From assembly GCA_022565665.1 (NCBI GenBank), contig JAIUMI010000003.1, positions 62,001 to 126,000 on the forward strand: a stretch of DNA of 64,000 nt, written 5' to 3'. This DNA comes from Glycocaulis sp. (GTDB taxonomy: Bacteria; Pseudomonadota; Alphaproteobacteria; Caulobacterales; Maricaulaceae). Of this stretch, positions 55,385-63,178 are shown one piece after another. Both the position numbers and the translations under genes were made by a program. The stretch's first letter is position 1, and every line of letters starts with the position of its first letter. A model generated the notes under the pieces. The model saw nothing but the letters and a program-made list of their open reading frames with translations. It had not been told where the DNA came from and did no database searches.

Positions 55385-56833
55385 ATGATGCAGCAGACAG
55401 ATGATCGCAGGCGCGGCGCGTTGTGGCCTGCCATGGCGGGCGCGTTCGCAGGGCTGGCGGCCCTGGGGCTTGCCGCCTGCAATGGCGATAATGGCGGCAA
55501 CGGATCGGCATCAGGCAATGGCGAGCTGGTCCGCTATAATCCGGACCCCTACCCTTCCACCTACACGCCCCTCCCGGCCGAAACCGTGCTCATTCAGGGC
55601 GCGACCGTGTTCGACGGTGTTGGCGGCGAGTTTGAAAACTACGACGTCCTGATGCAGGACGGGCGCATTGCCGGTATCGGCGAAGGCCTTGAGGCCCCCG
55701 AAGGTACGGTAATCGTGGACGGGCGGGGGCGCTATGTGACGCCCGGCATTATCGACGCGCACTCCCATCTGGGCGTCTATCCCTCGCCCAGTGTCAGCGC
55801 CCATGCCGATGGCAACGAGATCACCAGCCCGGTCACGGCTGAGGTCTGGGCCGAGCATGGCGTCTGGCCGCAGGATCCCGGGTTCGACAGTGCGCTGGCG
55901 GGCGGCGTGACGACGCTGCACGTGCTTCCCGGTTCCGCCAACCTGTTTGGCGGGCGCGGCATCACCCTGCGCAACGTGCCCTCACGCACCGTGCAGGGCA
56001 TGAAGTTTCCTGATGCGCCCTACACGCTGAAAATGGCCTGTGGCGAAAACCCGAAACGTGTCTATGGCGGACAGGGCCGCGCGCCCGGCTCGCGCATGGG
56101 CAATATGGCCGGATACCGCGAAGCCTGGCAGCGCGCGGTGGAATACCGCCGTAGCTGGAACCGTTACTGGGATGCGGGCGATGCCAGCGCCGTGTCACCC
56201 ACGCGCAATCTGGAGCTCGATACGCTGATGGGCGTGCTGGACGGAGAAATCCTCATCCAGATGCACTGCTACCGCGCCGATGAAATGGCCCTGGTGCTCG
56301 ATATGGCACGCGAGTTCGACTACCGCGTCACCACCTTCCACCACGCGGTCGAGGCCTACAAGATCGGCGATCTGCTGGCCGCGGACGATGTGTGTTCGGC
56401 CGTCTGGGCCGACTGGGGCGGGTTCAAGATGGAAGCCTACGATTCCATCAACGAGAACCTCGCCCTCGTTCACGCCGCCGGGGCGTGCGCCATGATCCAT
56501 TCCGATCATCCGCTGGGCATTCAGCGGCTCAATCAGGAGGTCGCCAAGGCGCTGGGTGCGGGCAGAAGGCTCGGCATAGAGGTGTCAGACGGCGAGGCCA
56601 TGGCCTGGCTCACCTCCAACCCTGCACGCGGACTCGGCATTTTCGACGAGACCGGCTCTCTGGAAGCGGGCAAGCGGGCCGATGTCGTGCTCTGGTCGGC
56701 TCATCCCTTCTCCACCTACGCGCTGGCCGATCATGTCTATATCGACGGCGCGCTGATGTATGACCGTGAAGATCCGGAGCGCCGCACGGTGCGCGACTTC
56801 ATGCTCGGCCAGCCCGGCGAAGGAGTGCTGTAA
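55385..56833 (+). CDS. exported amidohydrolase (imidazolonepropionase-like), metal site intact
   Basis: A 482-residue amidohydrolase-superfamily protein. The N-terminus has a hydrophobic segment ending in GLAAC, so it is probably a lipoprotein; an asparagine/glycine-rich linker follows (NGDNGGNGSASGNGE). The metal ligands are complete: IDAHSHLGVYPSP (HxH), QMHCYRADEM, TTFHHAVEAYKI and AMIHSDHPLG with the catalytic Asp. The segment MACGENPKRVYGG is typical of the COG1228 group. The substrate is unknown; cyclic imides or peptides are guesses. The start ATG 55385 follows GGGGAGGG. The second amidohydrolase gene begins 1 bp after its stop. Confidence 0.88.
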   Translation: MMQQTDDRRRGALWPAMAGAFAGLAALGLAACNGDNGGNGSASGNGELVRYNPDPYPSTYTPLPAETVLIQGATVFDGVGGEFENYDVLMQDGRIAGIGEGLEAPEGTVIVDGRGRYVTPGIIDAHSHLGVYPSPSVSAHADGNEITSPVTAEVWAEHGVWPQDPGFDSALAGGVTTLHVLPGSANLFGGRGITLRNVPSRTVQGMKFPDAPYTLKMACGENPKRVYGGQGRAPGSRMGNMAGYREAWQRAVEYRRSWNRYWDAGDASAVSPTRNLELDTLMGVLDGEILIQMHCYRADEMALVLDMAREFDYRVTTFHHAVEAYKIGDLLAADDVCSAVWADWGGFKMEAYDSINENLALVHAAGACAMIHSDHPLGIQRLNQEVAKALGAGRRLGIEVSDGEAMAWLTSNPARGLGIFDETGSLEAGKRADVVLWSAHPFSTYALADHVYIDGALMYDREDPERRTVRDFMLGQPGEGVL

Positions 56834-56834
56834 G

Positions 56835-58109
56835 ATGATGAAATCAGTCATTTGCGCGGCCTTCATCGCCGCCCTCGGCCTCGGGGCCGCTTCCGCCCAG
56901 ACGCTCGCCGTCACCAATGGCCGTGTCGTCACCAATACCGATGCCGGGATCATTGAAAACGGCACCGTCCTCATCCGCGATGGCATGATCGAGGCGGCGG
57001 GGGCGAACGTGTCCATCCCGTCCGGTGTCGAAGTCATCGATGCCAATGGCGGCTGGATCACGCCCGGCCTGTTCCATCCCCACACCCAGCTCGGCCTAAT
57101 TGAAGTGGCGCTTGAAAGCTCCACCTCGGACGCCGCCGCACCGGGGGCGAGCTTTACCGCCGCCATCGACGTGGCCGATGCTTACAACCCGGCCGGCGGA
57201 TATATCGCGGACTCGCGCCGGCACGGGATTACCCGCTATGGCGTCTTCCCCTCCACGGGGCGCGGCATCATTGCCGGGCGCGGCGCACTGGCCAGCAGCA
57301 CAGGCGCGCCGGACGCACTCTTTGCCACGCGCGCCTTCCTCTATGTCGACATGTCGCAATCGGGCGCCTCGACCGCCGGGGGGTCACGCAATGCAGCCTG
57401 GGCATACTTGCGCGCCGCATTCGAGGATGCGCGCTTCTATCCCGGCCGCTTCATGGCCCACCATGAGGGCGATGCAATCAACCGGTTCGATGCAGCGGCG
57501 CTGGTGTCCGCGGTACGCGGGGAAATCCCCATCTTCATGCAGGTGGAGCGCGCCTCCGACATTCGCCGGGCCATCCGCTTCTCGCGCGATCATCCTGCCG
57601 CCCGCTTCGTCTTCGTAGGTGCGGCTGAAAGCTGGATGGTGGCCGAGGAACTGGCCGAGGCCGGTATCCCGGTCATCATTGACCCCTTGCGCAATCTGCC
57701 GGCCAGTTTTGACATTCTGGCAGCGCGCCTTGATGCCCCTGCCCGGCTGCATGCAGCCGGCGTGCAGACCGCCTACACCACGATCAGCGCAGACCTCTAT
57801 TTCAACCCGCGCCTGATCACCCAGCATGCCGGGAACGCGGTGGCGCACGGGGCGAGCTGGGAGGATGCCTTCCGCTCCATCACCCTTTCGGCTGCCGAAA
57901 TCCACGGCGTGGGCGACCGCTACGGGGCTCTCGCATCCGGATATGCCGGTGATGTGGTGGTCTGGGACGGCGATCCGCTGGAAGTGCTGAACGCGCCTGT
58001 CGCGGTGGTGATAGATGGCGTCAGCCAGTCCATGGTCTCACGTCAGTCTCGCCTGGCCGAGCGCTATGCCGAGCAGGTGCCGGACGGCCAGTACGGCTAT
58101 CGTCACTAG
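56835..58109 (+). CDS. exported amidohydrolase-like protein with degraded metal site
   Basis: A 424-residue protein with a signal peptide (MMKSVICAAFIAALGLGAASA, cleavage after ASA). It has the amidohydrolase fold pattern, GGWITPGLFHPHTQLGL (HxH kept) near residue 75 and GALASGYAGDVVVWDGDP at the end, but the other ligands are missing when matched to its neighbour: QVERASDIRRA has no His, FVGAAESWMV has no His, and AYTTISADL replaces the HSD that carries the catalytic Asp. It is probably an inactive or altered partner of the upstream enzyme; the two genes are translated together. Paired genes of this kind recur in other bacteria. Confidence 0.85.
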   Translation: MMKSVICAAFIAALGLGAASAQTLAVTNGRVVTNTDAGIIENGTVLIRDGMIEAAGANVSIPSGVEVIDANGGWITPGLFHPHTQLGLIEVALESSTSDAAAPGASFTAAIDVADAYNPAGGYIADSRRHGITRYGVFPSTGRGIIAGRGALASSTGAPDALFATRAFLYVDMSQSGASTAGGSRNAAWAYLRAAFEDARFYPGRFMAHHEGDAINRFDAAALVSAVRGEIPIFMQVERASDIRRAIRFSRDHPAARFVFVGAAESWMVAEELAEAGIPVIIDPLRNLPASFDILAARLDAPARLHAAGVQTAYTTISADLYFNPRLITQHAGNAVAHGASWEDAFRSITLSAAEIHGVGDRYGALASGYAGDVVVWDGDPLEVLNAPVAVVIDGVSQSMVSRQSRLAERYAEQVPDGQYGYRH

Positions 58110-58185
58110 AGATAAGATCGCTGCCGCAGGTATGGACCTTAAGCCACACTGCGGCGGCGATACATCACGTCTGCGCTAGGATGCG

Positions 58186-58213
58186 TTGACTCAAAGGCGC
58201 GCAGGCATATTGT
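58186..58213 (+). promoter_or_regulatory. putative sigma-70-type promoter of the DEAD-box helicase
   Basis: TTGACT at 58186-58191 and TATTGT at 58208-58213 with a 16 bp spacer, about 90 bp upstream of the helicase start. The -35 fits the consensus well, the -10 less so. The rest of the 194 bp gap between the amidohydrolase and the helicase shows no gene; GCCGCAG and CTGCGGC repeat inverted near 58125-58157. Confidence 0.45.
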
Positions 58214-58303
58214 GCGCCGCGCAAGCAGGGAGCGATCCGCGCACCCTGCCCTGTCCGCATGAAACGCGCCCCAAAACAACTTACCGGGGCGGATACGAGG
58301 CGC

Positions 58304-59686
58304 ATGACTTTCGACGATCTGGGCCTGAGCCCGAACCTGCTGGCAGCCATCAAGGACGCTGGCTATACGAGTCCCACTCCCATCCAGGCCGGTGCCATTC
58401 CGGTGGCACTGACAGGCCGCGACGTGCTGGGCATCGCCCAGACGGGCACGGGCAAGACCGCCTCCTTCACGCTTCCCCTGATCGAGCGCCTGTCGCGTGG
58501 CCGCGCCCGCGCCCGCATGCCGCGCTCTCTGATCCTCTGCCCCACGCGGGAACTCGCTGACCAGGTGGCGCAGAATGTCCGCCTCTATGCGAAGAACCAC
58601 AAGCTGACGATGGCGCTGCTGATCGGCGGGGTCGCTTTTCAGCCGCAAAAGGAAATCCTGGACAAGGGCGCGGACATTCTCATCGCGACGCCGGGCCGCC
58701 TGCTCGACCATTTCGAGCGTGGCGGGCTGATGCTGATGGGTATCGAGATCATGGTGGTCGATGAAGCCGACCGCATGCTGGACATGGGCTTCATCCCGGA
58801 TATCGAGAAGATTTTCTCGCTGGTGCCGCCGCGCCGCCAGACCCTGTTCTTCTCTGCCACGATGCCCAACGAGATCGTGCGCATCGTCAACACCTTCCTC
58901 AAAGACCCCGAGCGTATCGAGGTTTCGCGCCCGGCCCAGACCGCCGAGACGATCAAACAATACATCGTGCGCGTGTCTGACGGCTCGCCCAAGGGCAAGC
59001 GCGCGGCCCTGCGCGCCTCGATCAACCGGGACAACGTCAAGAACGGCATCGTGTTCTGCAACCGCAAGCGCGATGTGGACGTCGTTGCCCGCTCGCTGCA
59101 GCGTCACGGCTTCTCCGCCGCGCCGATCCATGGCGATCTGGCGCAGGCCCAGCGCATGAAGACGCTGGAGGACTTCAAGTCCGGCGCCGTGCGAATCCTC
59201 GTGGCATCCGACGTAGCCGCGCGCGGGCTGGACATTCCCGCTGTCAGCCACGTGTTCAATTTCGACATTCCGCGCAATGCCGACGATTACGTCCACCGCA
59301 TCGGCCGCACGGGCCGCGCCGGCCTGACTGGCGAATCGGTCACGCTGGTGACGGGTGAGGACAAGAAGGCGCTGGACGCGGTTTCCAGGCTGATTGGCGG
59401 CGAACCGGAAACCCTGGTGCTCGACGGCGTCAAAGCGCCGCAGGGCGAACCGGCGAAGGACGACGCCGCCAACGCCGACGAAAGCGGCGAAAAGCCGGCC
59501 CGCTCACGCAGCCGGGGCGGACGCTCGCGCAAGGGCGGGGCAGACAAGCCTGCCGAAGCCCGCAAACCCGCCAATGACACGGCCAGCAAGGAAAAGCCGC
59601 GCGGCCGCGAACACCGGGACGATATCGAGCCCGCCGGGTTTGGCGATCACGTGCCGGACTTCCTGTTGCGCTCGGCTCTCGGCTGA
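58304..59686 (+). CDS. DEAD-box RNA helicase (RhlE-like)
   Basis: A 460-residue helicase. Motifs run in order: Q motif (YTSPTPIQAGAIP), motif I AQTGTGKTASF, PTRELADQ, VDEADRMLDMGF, SATMPNE, and in the second RecA domain ARGLDIPAVSHV and HRIGRTGRAG. The C-terminal 80 residues are rich in Arg, Lys, Gly and Ala, as in RNA-binding tails of RhlE/CsdA types. It likely remodels mRNA or ribosome precursors, often at low temperature. I choose ATG 58304, preceded by GAGG; the frame extends 45 bp upstream to another ATG without a ribosome site. Confidence 0.94.
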   Translation: MTFDDLGLSPNLLAAIKDAGYTSPTPIQAGAIPVALTGRDVLGIAQTGTGKTASFTLPLIERLSRGRARARMPRSLILCPTRELADQVAQNVRLYAKNHKLTMALLIGGVAFQPQKEILDKGADILIATPGRLLDHFERGGLMLMGIEIMVVDEADRMLDMGFIPDIEKIFSLVPPRRQTLFFSATMPNEIVRIVNTFLKDPERIEVSRPAQTAETIKQYIVRVSDGSPKGKRAALRASINRDNVKNGIVFCNRKRDVDVVARSLQRHGFSAAPIHGDLAQAQRMKTLEDFKSGAVRILVASDVAARGLDIPAVSHVFNFDIPRNADDYVHRIGRTGRAGLTGESVTLVTGEDKKALDAVSRLIGGEPETLVLDGVKAPQGEPAKDDAANADESGEKPARSRSRGGRSRKGGADKPAEARKPANDTASKEKPRGREHRDDIEPAGFGDHVPDFLLRSALG

Positions 59687-59812
59687 TTGCCAGGCCGGGG
59701 CATTTTTCCGTCACGCGTTTACCTAGTCTTTCCAAAAGCGGCATAGGGTTCCTCTCCAACGACAGGAACCAACCGGCCGTGATCTCGGGCCGGCGCACGA
59801 AAGGGATGGGAC

Positions 59813-60868
59813 GTGAACGGGCGATTGGAAACCACCGAAGGCATGGAACTTGCCCGGCGCGCACTGGACCTCATGTCCGAGCACTCCGTGGCCCCTACCC
59901 CGCAAAATTACGCGGTATGGGTCGCCTATGTATCCGATTCCGTTCCCGAACTCTCTGAAAGCATCCAGGCGGCCATCGACAGGGGCGGCCCTATCGACGA
60001 CGATTTCTGCGACGAGCTCTATGACCGCCACTTCACCTTCAAGCGCATCCAGGACGCGGTTCTGGAAACCGGCGGTGCGATGAGCCGCGAGCTCGGCGCC
60101 GTCGTCAAGACACTGGAAGCCGCCGAACGCGACACCGCCGCCTATGGGGAGGCCCTCGCCGGCGCCTCCGGTCAGCTTGACGGCGATACCGACGCCGTCA
60201 CATTCAAACGCATGGTGGAGGGCCTGGTTTCGGCCACCGCCCGCATGCAGCGCCGCTCGCGCGAACTGGAACGCCGCCTGCAGGAAACCTCGGTCGAGGT
60301 GAGCCAGCTCAAGAATAATCTTGAGAAGGTACGTGAAGAGGCGATGACCGATGCCCTGACCGGTCTTGCCAACCGCAAGCGGTTTGACGAGGCGATGCGC
60401 AAGGCCCGCCGCAATGCCGAGCTGCAGGGTGAAGGTTTCTCCCTTGTCCTGTGCGATATCGACCATTTCAAGCGGTTCAACGACACCTGGGGCCATCAGA
60501 CTGGCGACCAGATCATCCGTTTCGTGGCCGCCTGCCTGTCCCGCTTTTCAAAGGACACGCACGTGGTCTCCCGCTATGGCGGCGAGGAATTTGCCATTGT
60601 GATGCCCCGCACGACGCTGAATGAGGCGTCGGAGATCAGCGACAAGATCCGCGCGACCGTGGAGTCCAAGCGGCTGCTTCGCAAGTCCACCAATGAGGAC
60701 CTCGGTCATATCACCGTATCCATGGGTGTGTCCGAGCATCGCGGCGGTGAGTCCATCGAGGAACTCATCGAGCGCGCCGACACCAATCTCTACAAGTCCA
60801 AGCAGACGGGCCGCAACCGCGTCACCGTTGATGCCAGGGACGACGGCACCGGCGCCGCCGCGGCGTAA
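59813..60868 (+). CDS. diguanylate cyclase with GGEEF active site
   Basis: A 351-residue soluble protein starting at GTG (GGGATGGGAC upstream). Residues about 1-160 are helical with no recognised sensor domain, residues about 140-180 look like a coiled coil (RMQRRSRELERRLQETSVE) and residues about 185-340 are the GGDEF domain: TDALTGLANRKRFDEAM, LCDIDHFKRFNDTWGH and SRYGGEEFAIVMP. The catalytic motif is intact, so it should make cyclic di-GMP. The inhibitory RxxD site just before it is replaced (KDTH), so product inhibition is probably absent. Caulobacter-type bacteria use such enzymes in the motile-to-sessile switch. Confidence 0.92.
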   Translation: MNGRLETTEGMELARRALDLMSEHSVAPTPQNYAVWVAYVSDSVPELSESIQAAIDRGGPIDDDFCDELYDRHFTFKRIQDAVLETGGAMSRELGAVVKTLEAAERDTAAYGEALAGASGQLDGDTDAVTFKRMVEGLVSATARMQRRSRELERRLQETSVEVSQLKNNLEKVREEAMTDALTGLANRKRFDEAMRKARRNAELQGEGFSLVLCDIDHFKRFNDTWGHQTGDQIIRFVAACLSRFSKDTHVVSRYGGEEFAIVMPRTTLNEASEISDKIRATVESKRLLRKSTNEDLGHITVSMGVSEHRGGESIEELIERADTNLYKSKQTGRNRVTVDARDDGTGAAAA

Positions 60869-60963
60869 GCCGTTCACCTGTTCCCGGCTGCGGGCTTTCA
60901 TCTGCCTCTTCCCAAATCCGCATTTCCGGCCAAGACTTGGCCATCGCGGACCGGGGAAGGCTG

Positions 60964-61683
60964 ATGACGCGCAGGCACACACTCAAGGGTGAAGCCAATT
61001 TCCGCTGGCGAGGGGCGGATGTGTCGCGCGTGGAAAATCTCTCCGACATCATCTTCGCGATGGTGCTGACGTTGGCTGCACTGCAAAGCATACCCCAGAC
61101 CTTTGGAGAACTTGCCCAGCTATGGCGCGGGGCGCTGTCGATTGGCTTCTGCTTTATCCTGATCCTGCTGATCTGGCGTACGCACCACATCTTCTTCCGC
61201 CGCTACGGGCTTGATGATGGCTGGGTGACTACGCTGAACGCGCTGCTGCTCTTCCTGGTGCTGATCTATATCTATCCGCTGAAGTTCATGACCGATTTCG
61301 TCGTGAACTATTTCACCGGCGGATATGCAGGCGCTGCCGAGGTTGACGCTGTCCTGTCCCTGGCGCAGGTGCCCTGGCTCTATGCGATCTATGGCGGCTT
61401 CTTTGGCGCGGTCTATCTGGTGTTCGCCCTGCTCTACGCGCATGCCCTGCGCCACGGAGAGGCGCTGGACCTAAGCCCGGCCGAGCGCAGCTGGACGCGT
61501 TTCGAGGTGGAGTTCGCCATTGGCACCACCCTGCTCAGTCTTGCCGTCATCGCGCTGGCCTTCGCCCTGCCCGTCTTTATCGCGCCGTTTGCCGGCGCGG
61601 CCTTCGGCTTCATGGGGCTGATCGCCTGGGGCTGTTCAGCCCGGGCCACCGCCCGCATCCGCAAATCCGAGAGCGCCGCCTAG
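60964..61683 (+). CDS. TMEM175-family (DUF1211) membrane protein, possible potassium channel
   Basis: A 239-residue protein with six hydrophobic segments. The first helix begins RVENLSDIIFAMVLTLAALQ, matching the R-x3-FSD-type selectivity-region motif of the family (LSD here rather than FSD). Bacterial TMEM175 proteins are tetrameric potassium-leak channels. The N-terminus is basic and the C-terminus is short (ARIRKSESAA). GGGGAAGG precedes the ATG at 60964. The stop overlaps that of the convergent GST gene by 4 bp. Conduction has not been shown for this subgroup. Confidence 0.72.
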   Translation: MTRRHTLKGEANFRWRGADVSRVENLSDIIFAMVLTLAALQSIPQTFGELAQLWRGALSIGFCFILILLIWRTHHIFFRRYGLDDGWVTTLNALLLFLVLIYIYPLKFMTDFVVNYFTGGYAGAAEVDAVLSLAQVPWLYAIYGGFFGAVYLVFALLYAHALRHGEALDLSPAERSWTRFEVEFAIGTTLLSLAVIALAFALPVFIAPFAGAAFGFMGLIAWGCSARATARIRKSESAA

Positions 61684-62309
61684 ACGGCGGGTGGTTCGGT
61701 CTGGGTGAAGCTTTCACGTGCGCTCCAGCGCTCATGGAAGCTGGCCAGCGCCGGATGGGCCGATCGCCAGTCGAGTTCTGCGTAGCGCAGATCGAGATAG
61801 GACAGCGCCACGGCAATCGACAGCGCGCCATGATCCACCGAGCGTTCGAACTGCCCGCGTTCGCTTTCCAGCATGGCCAGCGTGCGGGCAATCCCCGCCT
61901 CCCAGCGGTCAATCCACTGGCGGTAGCGCCGGTTGGCTGGCCGGTTCAGCTCGATCCGCCGTCCGATGGTCAGGTCCATGAGCCCGGCGGCGATAGCCTG
62001 CTGGCGCAGGACCAGAATGCGGCTCTCGGCGCGCTCCGGAATCCACCGCTCGTCATTGAGCGTGTCGATATATTCGCAAATCAGCGGGGAATCGATCAAC
62101 GCCGGGCCGCTCTTGCGGATCAATGCCGGCACCTTGCCAAGCGGATTCACGCTCAGCAGCGCCGCGGGATCGTCCAGCGGCGGCGTGTTGACGACGTCGA
62201 TATCGCGCTCCAGCCCCTTCTCGATGATCAGGGCCCGGCATTTGCGCGCATAAGGCGATGTAGGTGAGGAAAGAAGCTGCATGTCCGTCAGTCTGCCAAT
62301 GAAAGTCAT
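61680..62309 (-). CDS. glutathione S-transferase family protein
   Basis: A 209-residue thioredoxin-fold/helical-bundle protein. The N-terminal site LLSSPTSPYARKCRALIIEKG, then NPLGKVPALI with the conserved cis-proline and IDSPLICEYID, is clearly GST; the C-terminal half is all helical. The active-site residue is Ser rather than Tyr or Cys, as in many bacterial uncharacterised GSTs. The start could be ATG 62309 or ATG 62282 (MQLLSSPTS); neither has a strong ribosome site. Substrate unknown. Confidence 0.87.
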   Translation of the reverse strand: MTFIGRLTDMQLLSSPTSPYARKCRALIIEKGLERDIDVVNTPPLDDPAALLSVNPLGKVPALIRKSGPALIDSPLICEYIDTLNDERWIPERAESRILVLRQQAIAAGLMDLTIGRRIELNRPANRRYRQWIDRWEAGIARTLAMLESERGQFERSVDHGALSIAVALSYLDLRYAELDWRSAHPALASFHERWSARESFTQTEPPAV

Positions 62310-62348
62310 GGCAGGGATTAAGGGCTTAAAGGGCCCCGGGCAAGCATT

Positions 62349-62708
62349 CTAGGACGCGTTGGCGACAGGAATAATGGTAACGCTTTCGCCACACCCGCAC
62401 GCATCGGTCTGGTTGGGATTGCGGAACACGAACTTGGCGTGCAGCGGGGTGATTTCATAATCGATCTGACTGCCAAGCAGGAAGAGCAGTGCCTTGGAGT
62501 CGATGACGATCTCCACCCCCTGATCTTCCACGCGCTCATCGAGCGGGGCCGGATCGGTGACATAATCCATCGTGTATTCCATGCCCGCGCAGCCGCCATT
62601 CTTCACGCCGACGCGCAGGAAGCCTTTGCCTTCACGCGCCATCAGCGCACGCACGCGCTCCGCGGCGGCGTCTGTCAGGGTTACCGGCTTGGGACGTTCA
62701 CGAACCAT
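62349..62708 (-). CDS. sufA: iron-sulfur cluster assembly accessory protein (SufA/ErpA type)
   Basis: A 119-residue HesB/IscA-family carrier that receives iron-sulfur clusters and passes them to target proteins. The three conserved cysteines are there: VKNGGCAGMEY in the middle and DACGCGES near the C-terminus. Length is normal. It lies 9 bp downstream of sufT at the end of the SUF operon. SufA versus ErpA cannot be decided by eye; position favours SufA. Confidence 0.93.
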   Translation of the reverse strand: MVRERPKPVTLTDAAAERVRALMAREGKGFLRVGVKNGGCAGMEYTMDYVTDPAPLDERVEDQGVEIVIDSKALLFLLGSQIDYEITPLHAKFVFRNPNQTDACGCGESVTIIPVANAS

Positions 62709-62717
62709 GGTCCTATC

Positions 62718-63167
62718 CTATAGCATGTTCAGCTGAAGGCGGGCTTCATCGGTCATCCGGTCAGGCGTCCAGGGCGGATCGAAGGTCAGATCGACCTCGG
62801 TGCGCTCCACACCGTCCACGGAGTTGCACGCCTCCTGTACCCAGAGCGGCATTTCGCCCGCCACAGGACAGCCCGGCGCCGTCAGTGTCATCTGGACTTT
62901 CAGTGTGCGATCATCTTCCAGATCGACCTTGTAGATCAGACCCAGCTCATAGATATCGACCGGGATTTCCGGGTCATGCACGCGTTTGAGGGCCGCCACG
63001 ACATCATCGGTGATACGCGCGATCTCCTCTTCCGGGATCGACATGTCGCCCTTCCCGGCAGGTTCGGGCTGCACCTCCGGCGCAACGGGGCGGGCCGGCG
63101 CGGCAAGGTCAATCACGTCGCGCTCGCGCGTTTCCCGGTTTTGTCCATCAGCGGCCATCTCGTTCAT
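62718..63167 (-). CDS. sufT: SUF system protein SufT (DUF59/MIP18 family)
   Basis: A 149-residue protein. A Pro/Ala-rich N-terminal extension of about 45 residues is followed by the MIP18 domain: LKRVHDPEIPVDIYELGLIY, then LTAPGCPVAGEMPLWVQEA with its single conserved cysteine, and VDLTFDPPWTPDRM. It helps iron-sulfur cluster maturation. GGAG precedes the ATG. It sits between sufS (11 bp upstream) and sufA, the common alphaproteobacterial order. Confidence 0.94.
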   Translation of the reverse strand: MNEMAADGQNRETRERDVIDLAAPARPVAPEVQPEPAGKGDMSIPEEEIARITDDVVAALKRVHDPEIPVDIYELGLIYKVDLEDDRTLKVQMTLTAPGCPVAGEMPLWVQEACNSVDGVERTEVDLTFDPPWTPDRMTDEARLQLNML

Positions 63168-63178
63168 TCTCCTGACCC

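Noticed and set aside
58139-59296. 385-codon minus-strand open frame opposite the DEAD-box helicase.
   Set aside because: The helicase motifs on the plus strand are unambiguous and no ribosome site or domain supports the antisense frame.
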